Assembly (NCBI GenBank): GCA_040904825.1
Contig: JBBDSU010000017.1
Coordinates: forward strand, 1-55,233
Reading direction: 5' to 3'
Source of the DNA: JBBDSU01 sp040904825
GTDB lineage: Bacteria; Actinomycetota; Nitriliruptoria; Nitriliruptorales; Nitriliruptoraceae
DNA length: 55,233 bases
Both the position numbers and the translations under genes were made by a program. Below the pieces are notes generated by a model. It saw only the letters and a list, made by a program, of their open reading frames with translations, was not told the DNA's origin and ran no database searches. Each line of letters starts with the position of its first letter. The stretch's first letter is position 1. Below are positions 8,984 through 17,702 of the stretch, piece after piece.

Positions 8984-9850
8984 ATGACAAGGTTTGCCAC
9001 GATGACCGGGATCGCGGTATTGGCACTGGTCGCAGCCAGTTGCGGTGTCAAGAGCGACGTATTCGACACGATTTCAGGCATGACCGACGCACTGTCGGAT
9101 GCTCGCGACATCGCTCCGGGCCCGTCGACGGCACCTGTCGACGACACGGATCCACCTGAGTGGTCGGATTATCCGGAGGTAGAACGGTTCTGCGGAGCAA
9201 CCTGGACACGGGATGAGATGATCGCCGCATACGAGGCGCAAGGACTCAGCGGCCTGCCTGTCCGTGTTGGCTTCTCGGGAACATTTGCCAACGAAATCGC
9301 CGAGTTCCACAACAGATGGCGGGTCAGCCAGGTGATCGCGGCGGCACGCGCACAGCGCGACGAAGCGGGCCTCGACCGCCGCGAGTTGATCACCTGCATC
9401 GTGGGAACGGTCGGTCCGCAAGATCCCCGTGAAGCGTTTGGCGTCAACATCCTCTACATCAACGACCACTCCGGGGCCATCGAAACTCCCACGCTCGTCG
9501 GTGTCGAAATCAACCTGTCGCTCACGACCGACGACGGGCCGCAGGAAGGCCCTCGCGTGGCTGACGCCGCAGCGCGATGGGTGGGAGCCTGCCCTCGCAA
9601 CGTGATCCTGCCACCGGGAGGTGGCTACACCCAGGCCCGTTGCCTCCTGGACGGTCCCGAAGGTCTGACCGACAGCCACATCGACGCCCCCGATGGCCTG
9701 CCTGACGAGGGCTGTCCTGATGCCGACTTCTCGTGCAGCGGCCTGGTCTATACCCCGAGTCGTGATGCTTTCGTGGAGATTCTCGCCGACCCGGACCTGC
9801 GCTACACCTTCTCAACTTCATCGCGAACCAGATGGATCTACTCTGACTAA
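8984..9850 (+). CDS. secreted lipoprotein, unknown function
   Basis: 288 residues. The N-terminus MTRFATMTGIAVLALVAASCG looks like a lipoprotein signal with Cys near position 20, though the lipobox is weak. The rest has several cysteines (FCGATW, ITCIVG, GACPRN, RCLLDG, EGCPDADFSCSG) that suggest disulphides outside the membrane. I recognise no domain. ATG at 8984 is preferred over upstream in-frame starts because AAGGGTGG lies just before it and the signal peptide begins there. Isolated between two convergent or separate units. Confidence 0.65.
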   Translation: MTRFATMTGIAVLALVAASCGVKSDVFDTISGMTDALSDARDIAPGPSTAPVDDTDPPEWSDYPEVERFCGATWTRDEMIAAYEAQGLSGLPVRVGFSGTFANEIAEFHNRWRVSQVIAAARAQRDEAGLDRRELITCIVGTVGPQDPREAFGVNILYINDHSGAIETPTLVGVEINLSLTTDDGPQEGPRVADAAARWVGACPRNVILPPGGGYTQARCLLDGPEGLTDSHIDAPDGLPDEGCPDADFSCSGLVYTPSRDAFVEILADPDLRYTFSTSSRTRWIYSD

Positions 9851-9868
9851 CACAACGGCAGGCGGCCG

Positions 9869-11269
9869 TCAGCCTCGGCGCACCACGCCGGCTGAGATAA
9901 CGCCGACGCAACGGCCTGCCCCTTGGCGCACGACGGCTTCCATCGCTCGGGTGGGATCGCGATCAACGTCGAACACGGCCATGTCAGCACGCATGCCTGG
10001 CGCCAGCACCCCGATCTCATCACTCATCCCCATCGCCGTCGCACCACCCTGGGTTGCAGCAGTTAGCAACCGGGCGGCCAGATCAGTGCCCTGATAGCCC
10101 TGCTCAACGGCCAGCTCCCACAACCTTGCGACGTCGTCGAGCAGGTCAAGTGAGGGACTGGACGACAACGAGTCGGTGCCGACCGCGATGGGGTTGCCCT
10201 CTTCGAGGAGTGCAGCAACCGGGGGAAGGCCGGTGCCGACCACCTCGTTGGAGCGGGGACACAGCGCGACTGCGGTCTCCCGCTGGCGCAGCAGGCGGCG
10301 ATCGTCGGCGTCGAGATGGACGCCGTGGGCAACATGGCTGTCGTCACCCAGCAGGTCGCAACGGTCGGCGAATTCGCCCGCCCCAAGGCCGGTCCCACCG
10401 CGAGCCAGCAGGTACCACGTCGCGGGCACGATCCGGGCCAATCGTTCGGCGAGCGGCCCGGTCGCGGTGCGGTAGAACTCCTGTTCTCCATCGACTTCTG
10501 CCAGATGCACGTGCAAGCGGATGCCCAGTCTCCGCGCCAAAGTGGCGGATGCCCTCAACACAGGCTCATCGACCGAGTATGGGGTGTGGGGGGACAGGCC
10601 CATCCGGATGCCGGAGGCGCGCCGGGCAGTCTCGATGGCGTCGCGCAAGCCCACTTCAGCATCGACCCATCGCTCTGCATCCAAGCCAAGCAGCTCCAGA
10701 TAGACCGTCCCGGCCACGCCAGTTTCCGCCAGCACGTCACGCACCTCAAGGTCGGTGACGACGTCAGCGAAAGCGGTCGTGCCGCTGGCTAATCCCATGC
10801 TTACGCCGGCACGAGCTGCTGCCGCCCAATCTCCAATCGGTATGTCATCAAGTACGGCATCCAGGTGACGGCCTTCAGGGAGGATCTGGGCAACAGGCGG
10901 CACTTCGACCGGCCGTCCTTGCCGGTCGGTGGCTGCTGCCTCGATCGCGGCGATGTCTGCCGCCCGGGAACGCCACGTGTCGTAGAGCTCCACGAACGCA
11001 TCCGACCACGACAGAAACGACGGATAGACACGCTGACCGAGCTCAGCAAACCCGGTGTACTGCAGGTGAGTATGTGCATTGACAAGCCCCGGGATCAACA
11101 CACCGCCCCACGAGATCTCCTCCGCCTTGGCGTGTGCCTGCCTGATCTCGCTGTGCGGCCCCACAGCGACGATGCGCCCGTCGGCCACGGCAACGGCCCC
11201 GTCGGCAATCGGAGGGGAGGCCACCGGCACCACGATGGGCGCGCGGTGGACGGTGATGCCGGTCACCAT
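9869..11269 (-). CDS. amidohydrolase, SAH / 5'-deoxyadenosine / aminofutalosine deaminase type
   Basis: COG0402-type metal-dependent deaminase; relatives deaminate the adenine ring of S-adenosylhomocysteine (SAH), methylthioadenosine or aminofutalosine. 466 residues: NAHTHLQ with metal ligands H66 and H68, HVHLAEV, AHGVHLD, LCPRSNEVVG and the late GTDSLSSSPSLDLLDD carrying the catalytic-site Asp. The start ATGGTGA overlaps the stop of the upstream SAHH-like gene by 7 bp. Last gene of a six-gene operon. Placement after two SAHH homologues makes SAH a plausible substrate; aminofutalosine (menaquinone synthesis) is the main alternative, but no other futalosine gene is nearby. Confidence 0.85.
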   Translation of the reverse strand: MVTGITVHRAPIVVPVASPPIADGAVAVADGRIVAVGPHSEIRQAHAKAEEISWGGVLIPGLVNAHTHLQYTGFAELGQRVYPSFLSWSDAFVELYDTWRSRAADIAAIEAAATDRQGRPVEVPPVAQILPEGRHLDAVLDDIPIGDWAAAARAGVSMGLASGTTAFADVVTDLEVRDVLAETGVAGTVYLELLGLDAERWVDAEVGLRDAIETARRASGIRMGLSPHTPYSVDEPVLRASATLARRLGIRLHVHLAEVDGEQEFYRTATGPLAERLARIVPATWYLLARGGTGLGAGEFADRCDLLGDDSHVAHGVHLDADDRRLLRQRETAVALCPRSNEVVGTGLPPVAALLEEGNPIAVGTDSLSSSPSLDLLDDVARLWELAVEQGYQGTDLAARLLTAATQGGATAMGMSDEIGVLAPGMRADMAVFDVDRDPTRAMEAVVRQGAGRCVGVISAGVVRRG

Positions 11270-12468
11270 TGTTCGGCCGCCCGCTGCTGCAACGCGCCCG
11301 GGGTATCCAGGTGCATGCCTGCAGCAGCCAGCTGCGCGGCGGCAACTTCATCCTCGACGTGATCTGGCAGCAGGTGCACGCCAGGCGGCAGGTCACCTGC
11401 CGCCAGCATGTCGAGCGCCCGCAGCTGCAGCGCCAGCGACAGGTCCATGATCTCGATCGGATTGCCTTCACCTGCGGTCGTGTTGGCACAGTGGCCATCC
11501 GCGACGAGATAGACGGTGTGGCCGGCTGCCGCAGTCAGTGCCCGCACATGGTCTCGGACCTCGTCACCTTCAACGATCTGCGATCCAACCCGGTAATCGA
11601 ATTCCCATCTTCCGGCACCGCCGACCGCCACGACCGCGCCGTCGCGCATCATCTCGACATGCTCCCCCGTCAGCGACTGGTCGATGCCCGTTGCCGTGAT
11701 GACGATGTCAGCTTCGGGCAGCGAGTCAGCCACCCGACGCACATCGAATCCGTCGTGGAAGGCGACCAGCGCCCGGACCGGATCGATTTCGGCGACGTCG
11801 ACCCGGCCGCCCAGTGCCCGTGCCGCCGCGGCAATGCCTCGCCCGACCCAGCCATAGCCAACGACCACGACACGGCTGCCAGGCATCTGGATGTTGGTGA
11901 CGTCAAGCACTGCCATCACCACCGACTGGCCGGTGCCATAGACGTTGTCGAACCACACCTTGGTCCGTGCATCGTTGACCGCGACACACGCCACCTCAAG
12001 CTCACCGGCCGCCTCCATCAGCCGCAGGGGGCGCACGCCGCTGGTCGTCTCTTCGGCGACACCGACCAGTGTCGGCAAGACATCCCGCCGGTGACGATGG
12101 ACGTGCCGGCTGACGACCGCGCCGTCATCGACGATGAGCTCAGGCTTGGTGTCGAGGAATCCCTCGATAGCAGGTCGCTCGTCCTCGCCATCGACATGGA
12201 CCTGGATGCCGGCATCCCGCAAGGCAGCGACCGTGTCAGGCTTGGTGGAGAACGCGTTGCCAAGCACGGTGACCTCACCACCTGCAGCTGCTATCGCCTC
12301 AACGAGGCACGCAGTCTTAGGTTCGAGCATGAGTGCGACACCCACCCGCATCCCACGCAGGCGCCCTGCGACGGTGACTTGCTCGGTCATCGCCTTCAAT
12401 GCGGGCATGTGCTCGGCGGCAAACGTGATTGCTCCCCTGCCAGCACGCACGTCCCCGTCGCCGCTCAT
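11263..12468 (-). CDS. divergent SAHH-like paralogue lacking active-site histidines
   Basis: Homologous over its whole length to the preceding gene and to SAH hydrolases (SAHH) of the short archaeal/Thermotoga type. 401 residues with Rossmann motif GYGWVGRG, VNDARTKVWFDN (Lys170, Asp174 conserved), VDDG and EETTSG. Three histidines of classical SAHH are replaced (human numbering from memory): His55 by Met47 in LMLEPKTA, His301 by Ala285 in GGAGRWEFD, His353 by Asn336 in GEGNPIEIM. NAD binding seems intact, while catalysis is doubtful or altered. ATG overlaps the stop of paralogue A (ATGA), suggesting made-together subunits. Could be a pseudoenzyme partner or an enzyme for another thioether. 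Confidence 0.85.
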   Translation of the reverse strand: MSGDGDVRAGRGAITFAAEHMPALKAMTEQVTVAGRLRGMRVGVALMLEPKTACLVEAIAAAGGEVTVLGNAFSTKPDTVAALRDAGIQVHVDGEDERPAIEGFLDTKPELIVDDGAVVSRHVHRHRRDVLPTLVGVAEETTSGVRPLRLMEAAGELEVACVAVNDARTKVWFDNVYGTGQSVVMAVLDVTNIQMPGSRVVVVGYGWVGRGIAAAARALGGRVDVAEIDPVRALVAFHDGFDVRRVADSLPEADIVITATGIDQSLTGEHVEMMRDGAVVAVGGAGRWEFDYRVGSQIVEGDEVRDHVRALTAAAGHTVYLVADGHCANTTAGEGNPIEIMDLSLALQLRALDMLAAGDLPPGVHLLPDHVEDEVAAAQLAAAGMHLDTPGALQQRAAEQW

Positions 12469-13778
12469 TGCCCGTCCCCTTGAAAACGACCGGGGCCAGG
12501 CGGCATGTACAGGCCACGCAACGTGTCGGTCTGGTCATCGTTCAGGTCGTCGAGGTGGATGCCACGTGAAGCAAGCTTGGCGGCAGCGATGGCCCTGTCC
12601 AGCGAGGCCGGAAACTGGTGAATGACTCCGGCCTGCAGCTGGCGAGCAGCCAGCCAGTGGCACGCCAGCGCTTGCACAGAAAACGACAGATCCATGATCT
12701 CGATGGGGTGGCCCCAGCCTCCGGCAATATTGACGAGCGCGCCACCGGACAACACATGGACATCACGGCCGGCATCCAGCCGATAGCGCGTCACGCCAGG
12801 CCGTACTTCCTCGGTGGCAACCGAACGCGCCTCCAGCGCATCGACGTCGATCTCACGGTCGTGGTGGCCAGCGTTGGCAACGACGACGTTGGCCACCAGC
12901 AGATCGAGGTGATCCGCCCCGACTGCGTGGACACCGCCGGTTGCGGTGATGACCAATTCAGCCCACGGCAGCGCACTGTGCGCGTCGCCCACCTCGTGGC
13001 CGTCCATATGGGCTTCCAATGCCCGCACCGCGTCTACCTCCATGACGGTGACTCGCCCGCCCAGCGCTTTGACATAGGTCGCGATGCCACGCCCGACCCA
13101 GCCATAGCCGATGACCACCACCCGCCTGCCGGGAAGCCTCAGGTTGGTCAGTGCGAGGATCGCCTGGACGGTTGACTGACCGGTGCCATAGCGATTGTCG
13201 AACAGGTGCTTGCAGGCAGCGTCGTTGGCGGCGACCGCGGCCATGGGAAGCTGGCCGTGCTCAGCCATCGTCACCAGGCGAGCGACACCGGTGGTCGTCT
13301 CTTCGGTCACGCCCCACAAGCCCGCCAGCACCTCAGGATGATCGCGGGCGATTCTCACCGTCAGCTCCGCACCATCGTCGATGACCAGCTGCGGTCTCGT
13401 CGCCGCAACCGCCGCAAGATCTTCTTCCCACTGATCGGGCGACGATCGGCGCGTTGAGTGCACCTCGATACCCCGCTCGACCAGCGCAGCAGCAACGTCG
13501 TCGCGAGTCGTGAAAGGGTTCGACCCGGCGACCACGACCTCGGCGCCCGCGTCAGCCAGGACCGTGGCGAGCAGCGCCGTCTTGGCTTCGAGATGCACGA
13601 CCACCGCAACCCGCCGGCCGGCAATCCGGCCATCGGTCAGCTGTTCGCGCACGAAGCCGTCGAGCACCGGCGAGCGACGACGTGCCCACTCGATCGCGCG
13701 CTGGCCCGCCTCGGCGTCTGCGCCGGCCGCGATCCGCGAATGTGACCGGGCACGTTCGGCGGCTTGGCGAGTGCTCAC
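12465..13778 (-). CDS. ahcY: adenosylhomocysteinase-like protein, archaeal/short type
   Basis: Reversibly hydrolyses SAH to adenosine and homocysteine, or a related ribosyl-homocysteine such as S-inosylhomocysteine; cytoplasmic, NAD-dependent. 437 residues with an N-terminal extension. Key residues present: H62 in VHLEAKTA, IDDG (D134/D135), EETTTG (E159/E160), NDAACKHLFDN (K190, D194), GYGWVGRG for NAD, AGHHDREID (H305), GWGHPIEIM (H357). YGTGQS replaces the Cys-containing motif of eukaryotic enzymes, as in archaeal forms. GTG start overlaps the ATPase stop (GTGA). Located in a transporter operon rather than a methionine-cycle cluster, so its substrate may not be plain SAH. Confidence 0.9.
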   Translation of the reverse strand: MSTRQAAERARSHSRIAAGADAEAGQRAIEWARRRSPVLDGFVREQLTDGRIAGRRVAVVVHLEAKTALLATVLADAGAEVVVAGSNPFTTRDDVAAALVERGIEVHSTRRSSPDQWEEDLAAVAATRPQLVIDDGAELTVRIARDHPEVLAGLWGVTEETTTGVARLVTMAEHGQLPMAAVAANDAACKHLFDNRYGTGQSTVQAILALTNLRLPGRRVVVIGYGWVGRGIATYVKALGGRVTVMEVDAVRALEAHMDGHEVGDAHSALPWAELVITATGGVHAVGADHLDLLVANVVVANAGHHDREIDVDALEARSVATEEVRPGVTRYRLDAGRDVHVLSGGALVNIAGGWGHPIEIMDLSFSVQALACHWLAARQLQAGVIHQFPASLDRAIAAAKLASRGIHLDDLNDDQTDTLRGLYMPPGPGRFQGDGQ

Positions 13779-14539
13779 AACCGTCCTGCCTCGATGATTC
13801 GCTGCAGGAACTGGCGGGTACGGGGATGCTCCGGATCAGCCAGGATCTGCTCCGGTGGGCCTTCCTCGAAGATTCTGCCTTCTTCCAGGAAGCAGACGCG
13901 GTCGGCGACGTCGCGCGCGAACCCCATCTCATGGGTGACGATGACCATTGTCATGCCTTGCGCCTTGAGATCCTTGATGACGTTGAGCACACCACCGATC
14001 AGCTCAGGATCGAGCGCGGCGGTGATTTCGTCGAGGAGAAGCACGTCAGGGTTGGTGGCCATGGCCCGGACAATCGCTACCCGCTGCTGCTGGCCTCCCG
14101 ACAACTGTTCCGGATATGACGATGCGAAATCTTGCATGCCGAGGAGTCTCAGCAGGTCGTGGGCCTTGGCTTCGGCGTCTGCACGCGGCATGCCGTGCAC
14201 CTTGCGCGGTGCCAGGATGATGTTGTCCAGCACGTTCATGTGCGGGAACAGGTTGAATGCCTGAAAGACGATGCCGATCCGCTTGCGCAGGCCCGTGCGT
14301 CCGAACGAGGGGTCGTCGATCGGCACACCGTCGAGCCGAATCGTGCCGTAGTCGAACGGCACCAGCTGGTTGATGCACCGCAGCAGCGTCGACTTGCCCG
14401 ATCCTGACGCACCGATGAGACACACGACCTCGTGTTCGGCAACGTCGAGATGCACCTCGTCGAGGACCAGCGTCTGGCCGTAGTACTTGGTGAGATCTTC
14501 TATCGACACGCGTGGTGGTGCCGTGGTGGGAGATGTCAC
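13775..14539 (-). CDS. polar amino acid-type ABC transporter, ATP-binding subunit
   Basis: Energises import together with the permease and binding protein encoded upstream. 254 residues, GlnQ-like: Walker A GASGSGKST, Q-loop FQAFNLFPHMNV, signature LSGGQQQR, Walker B VLLLDEITAALDP (Ile in place of the usual Pro after E), H-loop VTHEMGFARD. GTG start overlaps the permease stop (GTGA), and the stop overlaps the SAHH start. The substrate cannot be read from this subunit. Its downstream partners suggest a nucleoside-thioether or sulfur amino acid. Confidence 0.93.
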   Translation of the reverse strand: MTSPTTAPPRVSIEDLTKYYGQTLVLDEVHLDVAEHEVVCLIGASGSGKSTLLRCINQLVPFDYGTIRLDGVPIDDPSFGRTGLRKRIGIVFQAFNLFPHMNVLDNIILAPRKVHGMPRADAEAKAHDLLRLLGMQDFASSYPEQLSGGQQQRVAIVRAMATNPDVLLLDEITAALDPELIGGVLNVIKDLKAQGMTMVIVTHEMGFARDVADRVCFLEEGRIFEEGPPEQILADPEHPRTRQFLQRIIEAGRL

Positions 14540-15300
14540 AGCGTGACCTGCAGGCGCCGCTCACGGTCCTTGCGGGCAACATGGTCGGTCAACCGTGCCA
14601 TCGGCACCGTCGCGAGCAGAAACAACACGCTGGCGGCGATCATCGATGACCAGTTGAAGGTCCTAGCCGTGTAGATCTGCGCCTCGCGGACCGCTTCACG
14701 GACACCGATGACGCTCAACAACGCGACGTCTTTCTGCAGTGCTACCGCAAGGTTCAGCAGCGCCGGCACAACGTTGCGGATCGCCTGAGGAATGATCGCA
14801 AAGCGCAATGTTTGCCACTGGGTCAGACCCAGGGCCTTGGCCGCGGCGCGCTGTCCGTCGTGGACCGCATCCATGCCGGACCGGTAGACCTCCGATGCAT
14901 AGGCCGCGTAGCCGAGCACCAGCGCGACCGTGCCCCAGAACAGGCGGCTGGTCGGCAGTCCCGGCAGTTGCAGCGCTGGCACGCCGAACCCAAACAGCAG
15001 CACGAGCAGCAGCGAGGGCATGCCTCGCAGCAGGTCGATGTAGATGATCGAGAACACCCGCAGCGGTGCAGCCCATGGGCCGGTCAACGAGCGCATGACC
15101 GCGATCATCAGGGCCCACACGGCGATGAACACCAGCGAGATCGCCCACACGCGCAGGTTGACCAGGAATCCAGCCCAGACCTGCGGCAGCGATTCAAGTG
15201 CCGCCGACATGTCGAAAAACTGGCGCTTGATGACCGGCCAGAACTCGGCAGCGGTCACCACGCGATACACCAGCCAGAACGCCAGCGCCGTCGTCGCCAC
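14536..15300 (-). CDS. polar amino acid-type ABC transporter, permease subunit
   Basis: His/Glu/Gln-type inner-membrane permease with several helices and the EAA loop (EVYRSGMDAVHDGQRAAAKALGLTQWQ). The only conventional in-frame start is GTG at 15300, but that cuts the first membrane helix in half. The frame stays open upstream to the stop of the binding-protein gene and encodes TLTPRERYLPFVIS, which completes the helix. A CTG at 15420 with GAGGT just upstream, or CTG codons nearer, may be the real start. The ATPase follows with a 4-bp overlap. Confidence 0.9.
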   Translation of the reverse strand: MATTALAFWLVYRVVTAAEFWPVIKRQFFDMSAALESLPQVWAGFLVNLRVWAISLVFIAVWALMIAVMRSLTGPWAAPLRVFSIIYIDLLRGMPSLLLVLLFGFGVPALQLPGLPTSRLFWGTVALVLGYAAYASEVYRSGMDAVHDGQRAAAKALGLTQWQTLRFAIIPQAIRNVVPALLNLAVALQKDVALLSVIGVREAVREAQIYTARTFNWSSMIAASVLFLLATVPMARLTDHVARKDRERRLQVTL

Positions 15301-15365
15301 GCTGATGACGAACGGCAGATAGCGCTCGCGCGGCGTCAGGGTCGCCTTGACTGGTGGACGCGGCT

Positions 15366-15399
15366 GATCGCGCCGCGCCCCAAGGGACGCGGCGCGATC
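15366..15399. other. 12-bp inverted repeat between binding-protein and permease genes
   Basis: GATCGCGCCGCG and CGCGGCGCGATC are perfect inverse complements separated by 10 bp. In mRNA this would be a very stable stem just after the binding-protein stop. Such stems often raise binding-protein output over permease. It lies inside the open upstream extension of the permease frame. Confidence 0.7.
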
Positions 15400-15429
15400 A
15401 TTGCCGTTGTCAGAACTCAGGAGTCGACC

Positions 15430-16272
15430 TCAGCCTGTGATGACAGGGATCTCTTCCTCAGGCATGAGGTATTCCTGCACGAGGTCATCGATCACCCCCG
15501 CCTCAATGATGGCTTCGAGACCCTGGTTGATGCAGCCAACGAGTTCGTTGCCTTGCTGGAACAACAACCCGTGACCAGTGTCGTTCTCGTCCGGTGGGAC
15601 GACTGCGACGATATTCGCCTCGGGAATCTGGACTGCGGTGGCAAACAACGCGGTCGGCAGGGCTACGACGGTGGCGTCGATCTGGCCACCAAGCAGCGCC
15701 TGGAAGGTGCCGGCCTGGTCATCGAACACAGCGACATCGTCAGCACCGATGATGTTTTCGATGTAGTCGAGGTCGGTCGTGCCGATCGTCGCACCCCAGC
15801 TCGCTTCACGCAGTTCAGCAAACGAGGTGGCTCCGACGACAGGGCTCGTCGGCAATGCGACGACAACCTTGTCCGACTGGTAGTAGACCATCGAGAAGTC
15901 GAGGATCTGCTGGCGCTCCTCGGTCACCGAAATTTGCTGGATCGCGAAGTCATAGGACTTGGGGCCTGGTGCAATGGCTTCTTCGAAAGTCTGTCCGACC
16001 CACACGACGTCCTCGCGATCGAAACCGAGCTCGGCGGCCAGCGCGTAGACCATGCCGTTCTCAAAGCCTTCGCCGCCTTCCGGGTCGTCGTTGAGCATCC
16101 AAGGCGGATACACCGGGTCGCCGGTACCAACGGTCAACTTGCCCTGCTCAAACAAGGCCGAGTGGTCAGGACCACAGTCGTCGCTACCTGCGGCCGCGTC
16201 CTCAACATCGGCGCCACATGCGACAAGGAACAACGCCGCAACGGCGAGTAGTGCAAAACTTCTGCGCATCAT
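15430..16272 (-). CDS. ABC transporter substrate-binding lipoprotein, family 3
   Basis: Captures the ligand outside the membrane. 280 residues: lipoprotein signal ending LFLVACG, then a short linker and a family-3 (SBP_bac_3) fold with YPPWM, FENGMVYALAAELG, YDFAIQQISVTEERQQILDFS (the Arg that usually binds the ligand carboxylate) and GATIGTT. Family 3 normally binds amino acids. ATG 16272 has GGAGG 9 nt upstream. First gene of the six-gene operon; the 125 bp upstream must hold the promoter. Confidence 0.92.
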   Translation of the reverse strand: MMRRSFALLAVAALFLVACGADVEDAAAGSDDCGPDHSALFEQGKLTVGTGDPVYPPWMLNDDPEGGEGFENGMVYALAAELGFDREDVVWVGQTFEEAIAPGPKSYDFAIQQISVTEERQQILDFSMVYYQSDKVVVALPTSPVVGATSFAELREASWGATIGTTDLDYIENIIGADDVAVFDDQAGTFQALLGGQIDATVVALPTALFATAVQIPEANIVAVVPPDENDTGHGLLFQQGNELVGCINQGLEAIIEAGVIDDLVQEYLMPEEEIPVITG

Positions 16273-16397
16273 GTTCTTGTGCCTCCATCGTCCGCAGCAA
16301 GCCACGTGATTCGTGACCCCAATCCCCGGACGTCATCGGCAACAGTAGCCGGACCTACGACCACGGTGGCAGGAAGTTGGTGCAAACTCTGAGTTGC

Positions 16398-17324
16398 TCA
16401 TCGGATGCGTCCGTCGCCACCAAGCTCAAGCTGCAGACCCTCGTCTGCGAACAGCACATCGCCGTCGAAGTCACGACCCACCTGGCGGATACCGCGTTCG
16501 CGATGAGGATGGCTGGCAAATGCAGCGCTGGTATGGGTCAGCGCGACCGCCCCAACTCCTGCAGCTCGGGCAATGCGGTTGACCTCGCCAGCAGCCATCT
16601 GAGCCATCTGCCGGTTGCCCAGCGCGGCGTACTGCTCCTCGGTCCCGACACACATCGCGATCATCAGATCAGCGCCCTGCGCCAGTACTTCCAATTCCGG
16701 GCAGTACTCGGTGTCACCCGTCACGACGATCGACCGACCCGCCACCTCAATGCGGTAAGCGATCGATTCGTGGTAGGGCTGGACGTGATATGCCGCACCG
16801 GTCGTGATGCGCCAGTCCTCGCCAATCTTCGAGGAATCACCGACCCGCAACTCGGCCGTGCGTGTCTCAAGATCCGGCCGAGGCAGCGTGCCCCCGTAGT
16901 GGACGAATTTGTTGCGGCTGACCTCCGCTCGCCGCCGCGCTTCGATATCGGGACGAAACGCACCTTCTTCGCCCACGAGCGCGTCGATGAACCGCGCAGT
17001 GCCGACAGGACCCCGAATCTCCAACGGCTCATGGCCTGTGATCGTGCTCTCCCAGCGCGTCATGAGCAACGCCGGCGTACCGGCATTGTGATCGAAATGG
17101 TGATGGGTGAACAGCAAACCGTCGACCTGCGTCGGGTGGATGCCTGATCGGTGCATCTTGTAGGTCGTCGCGGGGCCGCAATCGACCACCAGCGCCCTGC
17201 CGTCAAGTTCGATGACGACCGCAGAACCGAAACGATCAGGAGCCGGATGTGGCGCGCCGGCGCCAACAATCGTCACAGCGACCGCAGAACCTGCCTCGGA
17301 CTGCTTCACAGATGCGTCAGTCAT
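16398..17324 (-). CDS. metallo-beta-lactamase-fold hydrolase, RNase Z-like
   Basis: 308 residues. The metal motif HxHxDH is present as HHHFDH (H74, H76, D78, H79). Later VTGDTEYCPELE (third-site Asp region), AALTHTSAAF and HPHRERG match RNase Z/arylsulfatase-type members that lack the tRNA exosite. The substrate is unknown. ATG at 17324 is 4 bp from an assembly gap, so a longer N-terminus cannot be excluded, but homology starts close to it. Ends 126 bp before the binding-protein gene, and may or may not be co-transcribed with that operon. Confidence 0.85.
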   Translation of the reverse strand: MTDASVKQSEAGSAVAVTIVGAGAPHPAPDRFGSAVVIELDGRALVVDCGPATTYKMHRSGIHPTQVDGLLFTHHHFDHNAGTPALLMTRWESTITGHEPLEIRGPVGTARFIDALVGEEGAFRPDIEARRRAEVSRNKFVHYGGTLPRPDLETRTAELRVGDSSKIGEDWRITTGAAYHVQPYHESIAYRIEVAGRSIVVTGDTEYCPELEVLAQGADLMIAMCVGTEEQYAALGNRQMAQMAAGEVNRIARAAGVGAVALTHTSAAFASHPHRERGIRQVGRDFDGDVLFADEGLQLELGGDGRIR

Positions 17325-17327
17325 CAG

Positions 17328-17427
17328 NNNNNNNNNNNNNNNNNNNNNNNNNNNNNNNNNNNNNNNNNNNNNNNNNNNNNNNNNNNNNNNNNNNNNNNNN
17401 NNNNNNNNNNNNNNNNNNNNNNNNNNN
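17328..17427. other. assembly gap (100 N)
   Basis: Upstream of the metallo-beta-lactamase gene. On its right a short minus-strand frame (MRPVSVKMV) runs into the gap and could be the start of a missing gene. The rest of 17428-17702 has no gene that I can see and serves as the proV leader. Confidence 0.95.
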
Positions 17428-17652
17428 AGCACCATTTTCACACTCACCGGCCGCATCACCGACACGACCTTGCACCTCGCCTGAGAAGCACCGATCTGAT
17501 CCTGTCACCGTCCCTGTCGCCGCGTATCAGGCTTCCCGACTACCAGGCCACGGTGCGATGTGATGGCGACCTGACACGGTGCCACGCAGGTCTCCGCCCT
17601 CACATTGCAGGACACAGGTGACGTCCTTACGGTGGAAGCCCGCACCCGGCCA

Positions 17653-17666
17653 ACTACTTCGGTAGT
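17653..17666 (+). promoter_or_regulatory. UUCG tetraloop hairpin in proV leader
   Basis: ACTAC-TTCG-GTAGT forms a 5-bp stem closed by the very stable C(UUCG)G loop, 37 bp before the proV ATG. Role unknown. Confidence 0.45.
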
Positions 17667-17702
17667 ACGCACGGTCCGGACCCACCGATTCGAAAGGCCA
17701 CC

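Noticed and set aside
14812..16251. Long plus-strand open frame opposite the ABC permease and binding protein
   Set aside because: Low-complexity Gln/Arg/Asp composition as expected for an antisense frame; the minus-strand genes have clear motifs.
16273..16397. SAH or SAM riboswitch upstream of the SAHH operon
   Set aside because: I looked for the conserved cores of these aptamers by eye and found no matching stems.
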